64,000 nt of DNA from Strigamia acuminata. Taxonomy: Eukaryota; Arthropoda; Chilopoda; Geophilomorpha; Linotaeniidae. Below the pieces are notes generated by a model. The model saw nothing but the letters and a program-made list of their open reading frames with translations. It was not told where the DNA came from and did no database searches. The stretch is taken from assembly GCA_949358305.1 (NCBI GenBank), contig OX442314.1:6513087-6577086 (forward strand), written 5' to 3'. Shown piece after piece: positions 41,514 to 52,969 of this stretch; within the stretch, counting starts at the first letter, position 1, and each line of letters opens with the position of its first letter. The translations under genes and the position numbers were made by a program.

Positions 41514-42563
41514 CTGCACAAGCAAATAAATTATTTTATTAAAATAATTCCACTCTAAATAGTCATTCCTTGAGTCCAAAGAATTTAAAACGTATTGTTC
41601 GCAACGATAATACACAACTCGAGTTATTTATAACCCTTAACACGTGACACTAATGAGTCACATTCCCCTTGTGTTTATGACACGAGAATGGACTCGCCGG
41701 CAAAGATTTTCATCGAAAAATCGCAACTTGTTGATTTTTTAAAAGAAAAATCCTTTTAGTTTCTTTAAACTATTTAATCCAACTTTTCGAATATCAAAGA
41801 TAACTTTCGTATTAATTAATTAACACTTAGTCTAATAAATATCTCAAATCGAAAATTCACCGCTAAATAATTTATGCAAGCCTCGACCGCGACTTGATTT
41901 AAATAATTAGTGCCCACGTACTTAAACTTAATAAATAATTATTAAATTTAACCCAACTATTCGACTGAATAGCTAAACTTCCAGAGTGATTTAATGCCGA
42001 TTCACGCTTATAACAGCACGTGAATTTATAACTTTTATCGGGACACCGATATTTTCAATTGTTGCGAACAATTTTCTAATTCTTTAGTCAAAGAATATTA
42101 ACGAAAACTACTTACAATTAGAAGCTAGTTTTCCTGGTTTGAAGTCGGCTAAATGAATTAGCGTCGAAATTCTCAAGTCGAAAAGCGAAGACGGTTGAAG
42201 GGACGAAGTCACTAGTATCCGTGTGTTTAACGAAGTGTTTGTGTGCAATGAACCCTGGGAATTTTATTCCCTATTAATTGTCGGGTTCGAGGTTTAATCA
42301 CACCTCGTAAGTCTCGTACCTTCGTAATTACGCGAGATTGTCACTTTTCAAAGTAATTCTCTGTATTTTGGTTAAAATACATGTAAATACGACCAAAAAA
42401 TTAAAATATTCTACCGAATATTTAATTCATCGCAACAAATTCATATTTTAATATAAATTTCCATAAATATCGTAATATCTTGTCCCCCGGTGTTGAGATT
42501 ATAAATCACTACACCTGTCAGACATGTAAATAATTACAGTCTTCAAGTTTTGAATAAAACTTA
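41514..42563 (-). other. G4 spacer between pol and ORF3
   Basis: AT-rich, with no ORF. It ends in the pyrimidine-rich TTTATTTGCTTGTGCAG acceptor directly before the ORF3 ATG. Confidence 0.6.
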
Positions 42564-43419
42564 TCAATTCCAACAGAACTTTGAGGCTTTTCCTCGTTGT
42601 TGGTATGGTTTTTTAAATACTGCAGTGATGTTTCGCACGAAATTTTCATCTGCATATTTAGGATTTGGTTTTCGTTCTCGTCGTGGACGAGTGCTAGTTC
42701 GTGGAACTATTGGTTGGGGTTTGCGGGGTTTTCGAGGTGGTTTCTTTGGAGTTTCACCTCTTTTCAACGCCGCTTTCTTTTCTATAGCAGTTAAACGTTG
42801 TCTATGTCTATGTTTAGACTTAATGGGCGCAGATTTGCCAATTTGCACCGAAGTTGAGTCGGATAATTCCATTGGAATTTCTGAAGAAGTTTCAGGAATT
42901 AATTCCATTTCTTCAGCATCCGGAAGTTGGTTACTTTCATCCATCCATTTAGGATTTTCTTGAGGCGAGTAAGAGGCGGACTTTTGTCCTACTTTCCAAG
43001 TCTCAACCGGGTATGAGGGCGTATAGGGGTACAACGCTTTAATGTTCACTGATTTTTCAATCGAACCATCAGCTAATTTGCGTAATTTATACGCTCCGCC
43101 TGGAAGTACTTTAGTAATCTCCCACGGACCATCTCTCTTCTCTGCGAAACCAGCAGAAATATTTTTATCTGCGCACGAGAGAATGTGAGTTTGTTTCCAA
43201 ACTAAATCTCCAACTTCAAACTCCGTAATTACGAACTTCTGTTCGTGTATTTTTCTATGCCGTTCAAAATTCAATTGAATTCTGCGATGCATCTCTTGAT
43301 GCGATCTACGTAATATATCCAATAGTACTCTGACATATTTTTCTGGATTTTCTTTGTCAAATGGATTGGCATGTTTAATAATCCTTGGGTCGAAAGGTAA
43401 TGTTACGATTCGTCCCGTG
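42564..43419 (-). pseudogene. G4 pol, C-terminal integrase part (out of frame)
   Basis: It resumes pol homology at the T-G-R-I-V segment and contains the GPY/F-like region (G-D-L-V-W, G-P-W-E-I) and a basic tail. Compared with G2, about 77 residues between S-D-N-G-K and T-G-R are missing, including the third catalytic Glu of integrase, and the frame is changed. Confidence 0.88.
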
Positions 43420-46400
43420 TTTTCCGTTATCGCTCACAATCTTTTTGGGGTGTCCCCATCTGTTTGTAACAGATCTTAATTCTTGAACGCAGTTAGCGCT
43501 CGTGGCTTTTGTCAAAGCCTTAATTTCAACGAACTTGGTACAATTGTCAATAATGACAAAGATATACTGATTTTGGGACCTTCCCGCGGGTTTCGGGCCC
43601 ATCAAGTCCATGTTAATACATTCCCAAGGATTGGTCATGTTGTGTGGTGTGTAAGGAGCTGCGTGCCTTTTCTGTTGAATAAGCTTGTACTGAGCACAGT
43701 GCGTGCAGCTTTTGACGTAGTTCCTGACACTTCTACTCATACCAGGCCAGAAATATATTAAACGCGTTTTCTCAAGCGTCTTACTCATCCCAGCGTGACC
43801 GCTTAGGGGGTGGCCATGACAAGCAAAGAGTACTCGTTTTACGAGTGAACTGGGTACAACGGCTTTAAAGCCGTTTCCTGAATCGTTTAATTCCTCTTCG
43901 AATGAAGGGTTAAAATAGATGATCATTTGATCACCATCAACTTCTTTTTTGTCTAAACAATAGTTTTTGACTTTGTTTTTCCATTCTTTTATTTCAGATT
44001 GTGGTATCCCAACAACCTTGTCATTCAATAAATATTCCCGAATGCGTTTGCATTCAGTATCTAGTAACTGAGCATCTATTATTTCTCTCCTTGTAGGAGG
44101 GACTTCTTTAAGTACTTCAGTCAACGCACTGTACAAGGTTTCTTGTACTTCCTCCCCCTCCTTTTCTTCAGAACATTCTTTAGAATTTTCTGAAAAATAG
44201 GAACGCATACTAGCCAAAAATTCTTGTTTTTCTGGGGCACGATTTAATGAAACAGAAGGATTTCCGTCCCATTCAGGCCAATATTGTTTAATTTCGACAG
44301 GTTCCACATGATCTCGAAGAGGAATGTCTTCCTCTGTTAGTGGGGCTCTAGAAAGTGCATCTGCAACTTGATTAGCAGCACCTTTTCGAAAAACAATTTT
44401 AAAATTTCCACATTGGATTCTTAAGGCCCATCGGCCAAATTTCCCAGATGGTTCAGGCGTTCGCATCAACCATTTCAGTGCTTCTGCATCTGACTCTAAA
44501 GTGAACGTACCATATTCGAGATATGGTTTAAATCGATCGATAGCCCACACGACTGCGAGACATTCGAGTTCCGGCGTTGTATAACGCTTCTCCGCTCCAC
44601 GTAAAACTCTGCTTGCATAAGCTACAGGTCTGGGTACAGAAATGTTTTTCTGCTTCTTTTCATCGAATATATCGACGTCTTGGCAAAGGACAGCTCCTAA
44701 GCCTTCATGTGAAGCGTCAGTCATGACAACAAATGGCAAAGTCATATCTGGTTTGTGTAGACAATTGTCACCACAAAGTAGCTCTTTAATTTTATTAAAA
44801 GCTTCTGTCTGCTCATCTCCCCATTCAAATGGAGTTTTCTCATTCATCATACGTGTGTATGGTGCGGCAATAGTTCCGTGATTTGGAACAAACTTCCTGA
44901 AGAAGTTAGTCATGCCGTGAAAGCGCTGAATGTCTTTAGCACATGTGGGGGTGGGAAATTTCATAATCGCCGATATTTTATCGGGATCACCGAAGAGACC
45001 TTCGGGTTTAATCCAGTGGCCCAAGAATTTTAATTCTGTACGCCCAAAACGAGATTTCGCTTTATTTATTGTCATGTTGGCTTGGTTAAGCCTTTCTAGA
45101 ACATCTCGAACGTGTTTGAGATGATCATCCCAGTTATCTGAATATACAATTACGTCATCCAAATAGACTAACGCGTAATCTTGTAAAGCTGAGCCTAAAA
45201 TGCCTTCCATCAGACGCTGGAAAGTACAAGGCGCATTGCAAAGACCAAACGGCATTCGCACAAACTGATATGGACCATTTGGCGTGTAAAATGCCGTCTT
45301 TGGACGATCTTCTTTACACATCTCGACTTGGTAGTAACCTTTGACAAGGTCAATTGACGTAAAATACCTAGCAGGACCAGTATTATGCAATAAGAGGTCA
45401 ATACTTGGCATTTGTATTACTTCGACTTCGGTGATGGCATTCAGCCACCGGTAGTCAATACACATCCTATACAAGCCGTCAGGCTTCGCAACGATGACTG
45501 GATGACTTATAAATGGCCCTTTGGCCTTTTCAATAAGACCATCCTGTTCAAGTTCTGCAGCTAGTTTGGTCATAATGGCTCTCTTGGCCGGGTTATACAT
45601 TCTATACTGCATTTTGGGCAATGAATGCCCTTCCTTGAACTTAATACGATGCTGGGTCACGTTAGTGCACCCAACTTGATCTCGAAATACATTCGGTATC
45701 GAGTTAACCACTTCGCGAAGTGCTAGTCGTTGTTCTGGAGTGCAGTCGCTCTCCTCAACTAATTTCTCATCCCAAGTCAACACAGGAGTGTCTGTTAACT
45801 CAATTGAGTTGAGAGTGGACGACAGTCCTAAATAATCGAAAGTAATTCGATTTAACGGGGCGAGGGCCAAATTGGCTTCTTCCGACTCATAAGGGGCGGA
45901 CCAATTAGGTTTATCTGCACAAGAGAACTCTTGTAGATGTGGATGCGGACTAATTTTCTGTCTGCGCATGAAATTGTGACCAAGTATCAAGCCACAAACT
46001 CGTTTTGCTAAAACGATGAAATTCATTGGTGTAAATTCATCAGCCCATTGCACGCACAAAGTTATTTGTCCGACAGGCTTGTGTGCTACGCCTACAGCGT
46101 TAACCAACATGTTTCTGGGGGCTTCTTGCAAAAATTCTGGCAAAGCCTGAGTTTCAGACAAGAGTTGTTCCCCAATGTAACATTGAGATGCTCCTGTATC
46201 CATGAGCGCGTTGTAGGTGAGCCCACCAATTGTGATCTTCATTCGAGGATCATCTTTATTATTACCTAAAGTAATATTGTGCAAATTATTACCACCTATG
46301 ACTCTGTTGAGTCGGCGAAGTCTACAGAATTTCTTCGTGTAGCACTTGTGAGGAAACAATGTCAGATTTTTTAATTGCTCCGTCATTTCTTGCAGATTTT

Positions 46401-46527
46401 CCTCTACTCCGCCACTATGACTAGTGGCTACTTCAAGACAAGTTGTGTCTACATCCATAAATAAAATCTCCGATGTAGCATTAGCTACTTCTGGGGGATG
46501 GAATAAACCTTCGTCCCCCGGATCTAG
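43420..46527 (-). pseudogene. G4 pol: protease, RT, RNase H and start of integrase
   Basis: Entered by a -1 frameshift at 46527. It contains protease D-T-G-A-S, RT Y-L-D-D, RNase H T-D-A-S, the integrase H/C zinc region, and the first two catalytic Asp residues (D-L-M-G-P; S-D-N-G). The frame runs about 15 codons past the deletion junction near 43420 and stops at 43375. Protease to RNase H look intact, so it could still make an RT, but integration by this copy should fail. Closest relative in the window: G2 pol. Confidence 0.92.
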
Positions 46528-46533
46528 TTTTTT
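46493..46533 (-). promoter_or_regulatory. G4 gag-pol -1 ribosomal frameshift signal
   Basis: A AAA AAC (46533-46527) directly precedes the gag TAG (46526-46524). After a 7-nt spacer GGGGGA (46519-46514) pairs with TCCCCC (46498-46493) across a 15-nt loop. The heptamer, stop position and spacer are the same as in G2, although the stem sequence has changed. Confidence 0.9.
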
Positions 46534-48809
46534 GAACTAGTAGCACTTGAATCTGTCGATTCGGGCTTGATCAAAGTTTTGACCATTTCTGCCAACGAGT
46601 TGGTCAGCGAAGTTTGTAACTTATTTTCAAAAGTATTTAATTTCGCATCAAGTTTAGCATCTAGTGTTGCATCCAACACTTCTTGAGTTATCCACCTATT
46701 ATTAGGTCGTTTAGAAGTCGGATCCACAGTCGGGGAATCCGGAGTACCACGTTTTTGTAACTCTTCAGAGTTGAAATTTGTGCGTGGTTTTGGATTTGTA
46801 CATTCCCGACGCACATGTCCGGGCTGTTTACAGTTATAACAGACTATTTGACCACGTCTGGTCTGATCTACTACTCCATTTATTAAATAAACGGCCTCAC
46901 ACTCCTCAGGTAACTCTTCATCACAAATATTAAGTTGTTCTTGTGAATCCAAAGTTAAGGATTTAGCATTTGTCTTCAACTGAGGACGAGTGTCTGTTTT
47001 CCGAGGTGGGAAAACAACTGGATTGGAATTATTCTCCTTTACTCCATTAGCTGTACGACTGTACAGACCTTTATTTTTCGTTATAACGGTATAAATCTCT
47101 GTCAGAGGTAAATCTGCTATGCCTTGCGTGTGCAGAAGCAAATCGTTAGCAGGAGTTACACTCCCGATAAAAAGACATCCAGCCCCTTTTGCATCAAGAC
47201 TGTCTTGCAATATCCATAACTGATAATATTTGTGCATAAAGTCGTAAAGACTTTCTGTTTCCAGTTGTCTTAATTTCGTTAATTGATTCGTCCGCTCTTG
47301 TCGAGTGGCTACAAACCTTTCTTTGAACGCCTGTTCAAATACTTCCCAAGATATGAAATCTCCTCTCCTTTCATGGAACCAACCATGTGCTTGCTCGGTT
47401 AGATAACCAGCAACGCCTTTAACAAGCATGTCATCGAGTGACATGTTTCGCAGGAAAGCGACATTTTTTACGATAGTGAGAAAGCGTTCGCTTTCATCTG
47501 CCTTTCCAGAGAATACAGGAATATCTGGGGGCTTCAAACTGTTAGTTTGAGGGACAATGGCAGAACTTTTTCCAGCCTGCATCAATTTGTGCATGGTTGT
47601 GGCAATTGACGCGAGGTCATCAGCCGTCATTCCAAAGCTGCTTGGAGGACGTGAATGGTCATTCGACGATCCACCAGTGTTTGATTGACTCGAGTTATTT
47701 TGACTTGAGCCACCATTGTTGGGGTTGAAATTATTCGACCCTCCTTGATTTGGTCTACTGTGGTTACCAAAATTCGAATGGTTATTCGAATTACCTTGGT
47801 TCCCATAATTCGAATGATTATTAGAATTACCTCGATTGTTAAAATTCGGACGGTTGTGCGAACTTTCTTGATTACCGAAATTCGGACGATTGTTCGAACT
47901 TCCTGGGCCACCGAAATTCGGACGGTAGTTCGAATTACTGGGTGTACCCTGATTCAAATAATTATTGGAATCTCCATGCTTTTCAGGATTAGAAGGATTA
48001 TTTAAATCATTCGTATCAATCGGGTTATTCGAGTTCGGAGGAACTAAGTGACCCCTTTGCATGTTAGGTGCTGGACTAGAATTGTTTGCAAATCTAGAAT
48101 TTGGGTCAAAACGGCGGTTTGGACCTCTTGTCGCACCTAAATTTGGGTTCAAATTTCCAGCGAGATTCGGACAACTATTTGATCCGTTTGGAAAACTTGG
48201 ATTAGGGTTGGCCATATTAGGCGGACCCAAATTCGTTCTGTTGAACGTATTCTCAAAGTTCTCTGGATTTGTAAATCCTCTTTGTTGGTTGCGAGCGAAG
48301 TTATTCGCTCGTAATCGTTGTTGGAAAGCACGATTAAAATCTCCTGGTGTCAAATTCGACTGATCTTGACGAGGAGGTTGTGCATTTTTATTTCTATATC
48401 TAGAAATAGGCGTCGAAGGAGTGGGACTAAAATTGTTTAATCTTTGGCTGGCTGGGGAATTAGGTTGCTCCGACGTAGCACGACGCGCGTGCACAAAATC
48501 TAACACTTCGGTCAAAGATCTAAATTGGTTTGGGTTCAAACCGTGATCCTGACAAAATAATAGACCGCCTCGGCCTAAATGAGAACCTTCAGGAATGCAT
48601 TCCTCTTCTCCAGGCGGAGTAGGTTCACGTGGAGCTCTATTCTCTCCAGATGGTCTGGCTGTTTCATTTGAAACGCCATTATGGACCGCTTGGTTTCCCA
48701 CTTCTTCAATTCCATTAGGAACAGGTATAAACCCGGATAGATTCATTCCACCGGTCAAACAAGTTCTTTCCTTACCACGGGTGTTCATGTGATGCTGGTT
48801 ATTAGTCAT
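46524..48809 (-). CDS. G4 gag polyprotein
   Basis: 761 aa from the ATG at 48809. It carries the family N-terminal motif (F85-C86...L...F...E), a long Asn/Gly/Pro-rich low-complexity stretch (about 200-400) with tandem N-[RH]-[PS]-N-[FY]-G-N-type repeats, a capsid-like domain (about 425-570), and one CCHC zinc knuckle (C-Y-N-C-x4-H-x4-C). It ends at the slippery site. The Asn-rich stretch is absent from the G2 gag. The frame is intact. Confidence 0.92.
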   Translation of the reverse strand: MTNNQHHMNTRGKERTCLTGGMNLSGFIPVPNGIEEVGNQAVHNGVSNETARPSGENRAPREPTPPGEEECIPEGSHLGRGGLLFCQDHGLNPNQFRSLTEVLDFVHARRATSEQPNSPASQRLNNFSPTPSTPISRYRNKNAQPPRQDQSNLTPGDFNRAFQQRLRANNFARNQQRGFTNPENFENTFNRTNLGPPNMANPNPSFPNGSNSCPNLAGNLNPNLGATRGPNRRFDPNSRFANNSSPAPNMQRGHLVPPNSNNPIDTNDLNNPSNPEKHGDSNNYLNQGTPSNSNYRPNFGGPGSSNNRPNFGNQESSHNRPNFNNRGNSNNHSNYGNQGNSNNHSNFGNHSRPNQGGSNNFNPNNGGSSQNNSSQSNTGGSSNDHSRPPSSFGMTADDLASIATTMHKLMQAGKSSAIVPQTNSLKPPDIPVFSGKADESERFLTIVKNVAFLRNMSLDDMLVKGVAGYLTEQAHGWFHERRGDFISWEVFEQAFKERFVATRQERTNQLTKLRQLETESLYDFMHKYYQLWILQDSLDAKGAGCLFIGSVTPANDLLLHTQGIADLPLTEIYTVITKNKGLYSRTANGVKENNSNPVVFPPRKTDTRPQLKTNAKSLTLDSQEQLNICDEELPEECEAVYLINGVVDQTRRGQIVCYNCKQPGHVRRECTNPKPRTNFNSEELQKRGTPDSPTVDPTSKRPNNRWITQEVLDATLDAKLDAKLNTFENKLQTSLTNSLAEMVKTLIKPESTDSSATSSKN

Positions 48810-49920
48810 AACTAAACTCAAAACTAAGAAAATTTCCTAAGTCTGAGAGATAACGATGAAGTTGCAAACGTTCAGGAGGATCGCAAACGAAGCAGTGGTC
48901 ACACTAGTTCGAAAGAAGTATGGATACTTCGATACACCTCTCTGATTGGTCAAGTATCAACGCTAGTTCTCGCGAGAGTCCAATCTCGTCCGAGATTGGT
49001 GGAAATCATCAAGTTCGTGGAACCGTAATCTTGACAGATTCCAGTGTTATGACGTAGTCACCAAACAAAATGGATACTTTTCAAAATATTTTTTTAAAAT
49101 ATCACCGCATTTATTAATAAATGAATGATCACCTTTATGGAATTTTTTAAAGTTTTAAAACTCGTAATTTCAAAAGACGCGCCGATTCGTTTGAATCGAC
49201 GGCTTTTCTGCACAACACGGGTTGCTAGGCAACACAACAACGAGAATTCTTCTTCGCTAAAATTTGAATGGTATTCCATTCGTAAAATTCGATTCCAAGG
49301 TCTTGAAATCCTGTACTTTAAACCAACATTTTAATGTAGAGCAAGTCTGTAAATTAAGGTAAACCCATTTGAAATAAAATATAAATTTTACTTCTCGGAA
49401 AAATGTCAATTTTCTTTCTAATTTATTTAGGCAAATAAATTTAGGTTTAACTTGAAGTCTCAAGCAAAATACATGTGAAAAAATATTTCTAAAATTAAAA
49501 CAACTGTTAAATTGATAGAATTCTTTAAGAATTCCATCAAAAGTCAACTTTTCAAAATTAGGCCCGACCGCGTGGTTTTGTCAGATTGTCGACGACAAAA
49601 TGACGTTACCCGGGCGGAACCAACTTTAACAAGTTCGGGCAAGATTTTCCGTTCTCGGGGTTAGGCCTTTAGGCCTGACCACGCGGTAGAAATTATTATT
49701 TTGTTAAAACGTATAATTTCCACGGCGGAGAATAAAGAACAAAGTGAGTTACACTTATTATCTTTTCAACAAAATTTAAGACAAAAATAAAATATATTAG
49801 ACACTTATAAATCTCAAACGAAATTTATTTTACACACAAAAATTTTACTGCAAATTTACACTACTCGAATTCATCATAGGCACACAAAACTTCCAAATTT
49901 ATTTTAAATTTAGGCAGCCT
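48810..49920 (-). other. G4 5' leader with structured repeats
   Basis: 1.1 kb without ORFs. At 49558-49690 a GGCCCGACCGCGTGG block and a GGCCTGACCACGCGG block form a direct repeat. Between them are a palindrome AGGCCTTTAGGCCT and a TTTTGTC...GACAAAA stem. The same arrangement is kept in G5 (62390-62515). It could be a packaging or dimerisation region; this is inference. Confidence 0.55.
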
Positions 49921-49938
49921 ATCTCGGTAGAACCTCCA
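49921..49938 (-). promoter_or_regulatory. G4 primer binding site, tRNA-Gln-like
   Basis: Minus strand TGGAGGTTCTACCGAGAT, two bases from the LTR. It resembles the complement of the other common tRNA-Gln isoform (acceptor GGTTCCA), with one or two differences. Confidence 0.75.
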
Positions 49939-51046
49939 CTTGTGACGATTCTACTTTTGGCTGATTTAATAGCCATTTAAGATAGATAATTAATCGGTTT
50001 AAACAAGACGTTGCTAGGAGTAGCAACAACCTAACCGAGATAAGCTTACGGAAGTCTGTGTAAAAATATGAATCAATGACTGAGCAGAAATAACTTACAG
50101 TTTTAGTGTGACATAACATATTTATTACTAAATATTAACGATAACATAATTGGGTTCTTGACGCGTGTAAACGGGCGGCATCAACTGGTTGAGGATCCGG
50201 GCGAAGCCAGAGGGATACGGCTGACTTGCGGCATCGTCACAAATATCGCTACAGAGACGTATTTGGTCCGCAGCTCGAGTATCTAATAATGCGAAGAGTC
50301 CTTCGCATAAGTAGGAATATTCAGCAGAATATTCCATGTTCCAAATGAATAAAAGTAAAGTAATTAGTGGAATACAACAAATGAATTGTTGTATAAATAT
50401 TAATTGGGCGGGGACCGTCACGACAATTGAGAGAACGTCGCGGGAGTTGTTGAGACTCCATCCGCCAGCATGCCTTACGACGACAAGATCTCGTGATCAG
50501 GCGCCGAGTATTTAATTGTCCGCTTTAATTCGCTATCGGTGGTACCAACCACCAGGTAAACATTTCTATGGACTTACCGGGTTTAAAAGATATTGCCAAT
50601 ACAGGATTACCAATGCCCGAGTAATTTGTTTAGCACAGTGTTCTTCAACTCCTGTTCACGGGTTACTAACCCGGAGGGTACAATGGGGCGGGGACCGTCA
50701 CGACGGTCGAGAGAACCATCGCGGGAGGATTTGACTCCTCCATCCGCCAGCATGCCTTACGATGGCGGGATCCACTGATCGAGCACCGGGTAAAATATTA
50801 ATCGGCCACTGCCGTTGGATTACCATTATCCAGGTAGTTATTTATCGCAACATCTTGAAGATATTACTCACGGGCTACCAACCCGGCGTGTTACCTGTAC
50901 TAGTATATTAGGCTTTTACCGACTTTTAACGAGCGGAAGGACCAATCGTAGAAAGACGGGAACCTGCGTGGGCTGTTTACAACAGCCATCCTGCAGCGGA
51001 CTGAGGCCAGTTAGCTGAGGGACCTACTTTTCATTTAGCAAGGTCG

Positions 51047-51807
51047 TCGAGGGGGGCGACATTCGACCGAATCTCTGACAATGGCTTCCGAATCCCGCCC
51101 GAATCTTTCCGAATCCCACCCGAATCTTTCCGAATCCCACCCGAATCTTTCCGAATCCCACCGAATCTTCGAATCTCGAATCTTTAAGTTGTATACAAAT
51201 CGAGAAAAATAAAAACAAAATTTATGATTAAAAAATGTAATAATATTTTTACAAGAAACTTCCTTGAAATTGTCCTTGAAATTGTCCGTAAAATCATCAT
51301 CGGAAGAAATTATACCTGCGCACCTCGCTGCGCGGTATCTGCGCATGCGCATTTACGATTTAGCGCGAACTTCAAATTAATCCCGGAATCGAGCCCGGAA
51401 TTCATCATTGTTCGCAATTGTGATTGCATTTGATTGCGTGCTATTTTACCTCGTATTTTACCACATTTCACTAAGAGTTAAAATTAAAATTAAAAAACAT
51501 TCCCACTTCACTAAATTTATTTGAAAAAAATCATATGAATCTTTCTGAATCCCATCCGAATCCCGCCGAATCCCACCGAATCCCGCCGAATCCCACCGAA
51601 TCCCATCCGAATCTCCCCGAATCTCATTCGAATCCCCCCCGAATCCCCCGAATCTATCCGAATCCCCCCGAATCCCAGCCGAATCCCCCGAATCTTTCCG
51701 AATCTTTCCGAATCTTTCCGAATCTTTCCGAATCCCATCCGAATCTTTCGAATCCCAAAGAAGATTCGAATCTCTGACAAGCAGATTCTGATTGTCGCAC
51801 CCCTCGA
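51047..51807. mobile_element. Inserted element with CCCCTCGA ends and GAATC minisatellite
   Basis: Ends TCGAGGGGGGCGACA and TGTCGCACCCCTCGA form 15-bp inverted repeats with one mismatch. AGGTCG is duplicated on both sides (51041-51046, 51808-51813), and the other G4 LTR has the empty site with one copy. Inside, CCGAATC(TTT)/CCGAATCCC repeats occupy both flanks (51065-51180, 51540-51780) around an AT-rich core. No transposase. The superfamily is uncertain; the duplication could also be read as 7 bp. Confidence 0.85.
51537..51780. repeat. CCGAATC minisatellite, right block
   Basis: About 30 degenerate 7-12 bp units such as CCGAATCCC, CCGAATCTTT and CCGAATCCCAT. It reads as Pro/Ser/Asn-rich peptide in one frame, but that is a by-product of the repeat. 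Confidence 0.85.
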
Positions 51808-52466
51808 AGGTCGTACTGTATACGATCGTTATATTAAGCCACCGTACGAAGTCCTACTGTCCCGTAGAACAGCTGGCTAACGTTACGGGGCCATTTCATG
51901 CGAATGCATGTCTATTACCGGAGTTAGCCTTCCCGAAATAGCCCTACAACAGCAATAACAAATAGTAATGAATACTAACTGTGGAGAGCTGAGGTGGCCT
52001 GATGTGTCGATAGAGAATAATGAAATCAAACGATAACAATTCAACTACAGACAATATACAAGTTCAGTTATCAAGCCAGGGGGGTTAGTGGGTGAGAAAC
52101 TGATGCTTATATAGTTCTGTAGAACTACTAGATTGGCGACAGCCAATCAGCGTACGAATCGGTGGATTCGTGGGTCACTAGTCCGGACCTAATATATGAC
52201 TATGCCCAGATGGGCCCAGTTGGGGTCCGGAAGGGTCCGATTGGTTCCCTTCGACAGGTAAGTAATGTGGATATTGATTCGATAGAATCAACATTGTCAA
52301 GTAAATAATACTTAGTTTATATCGAATAAAATAGTTATATTTTATTCACCGTGTCTAAATAATTATTTATCACACTTTTTAATTTTATCGAGTTTGAATT
52401 ACGCGCGTTTGGTAAACAGCGCCATCTATTGTGAACATTGATAAATACGGATTTGTAATCATCACA

Positions 52467-52967
52467 TATTGACATAAATATTCTCATTGTAAAGTTTGTT
52501 TTTTTGTTTCCTGTAACCTTTAAAATGTTGGTATTGTATTTTTATCATTTTTGAATTTCACCGTTTGAGGGGCAAAGTTGATATTAGCACCAAAGTTTCT
52601 GGGTATATCTATACGATATTTAGGATGAAAAAATTGATTTTGTGGCAGAATGAAGTGCTGGAATATACATAAAGTCAAATTAGTGCAATTAATAATGTGA
52701 AGAAAAACTTCTATCTCACTTCTCGTTCAAGACTGCAGTCTTTTTTTGGGAAATCGTTAATCAGTACCCAGTTTAGCTTTCGAGAATATTGAGCGCCAAC
52801 TGTGTAAAATTATTGAAATTAGAGAAATAAAAGTACTTGTGTATTTTTACCTTTATTGAACGCAGTACACATTACATACACTGTTGGCTTTAATGATAAG
52901 TTGGCATAATATAAATCAATTTCATATGCTGGTTTCCCTATCTACAGGTAGAAGTTTATTAAATTTA
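52467..52967. other. Flanking sequence, no gene seen
   Basis: After the TATT duplication no copia or other coding similarity is visible. AT-rich. Confidence 0.5.
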
Positions 52968-52969
52968 TA

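Larger units (their letters stand above)
37491..52466 (-). mobile_element. G4: Ty3/gypsy element with gag, broken pol and ORF3
   Basis: LTRs at 37491-39243 (1753 bp) and 49941-52466 (2526 bp, with a 761-bp insertion, its 6-bp target duplication and a 6-bp indel accounting for the difference). The target duplication TATT lies at 37487-37490 and 52467-52470. The order on the minus strand is the same as in G2. LTR differences and an integrase deletion make it older than G2 and G3. G5 is a second copy in the opposite orientation. Confidence 0.95.
49941..52466 (-). repeat. G4 5' LTR, carrying a minisatellite insertion
   Basis: Matches 37491-39243 apart from the inserted element at 51047-51807, a 6-bp indel near 50900 and a few substitutions (for example near 50252 and 50425). 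Confidence 0.93.

Noticed and set aside
47627-48363. Several antisense frames of 82-100 codons over the G4 gag
   Set aside because: They arise from the repetitive Asn-rich coding sequence on the opposite strand.
51537-51780. CRISPR-like array or coding Pro-rich protein
   Set aside because: Units are 7-12 bp, contiguous and without spacers, in an animal genome; the peptide reading is a by-product of the minisatellite.
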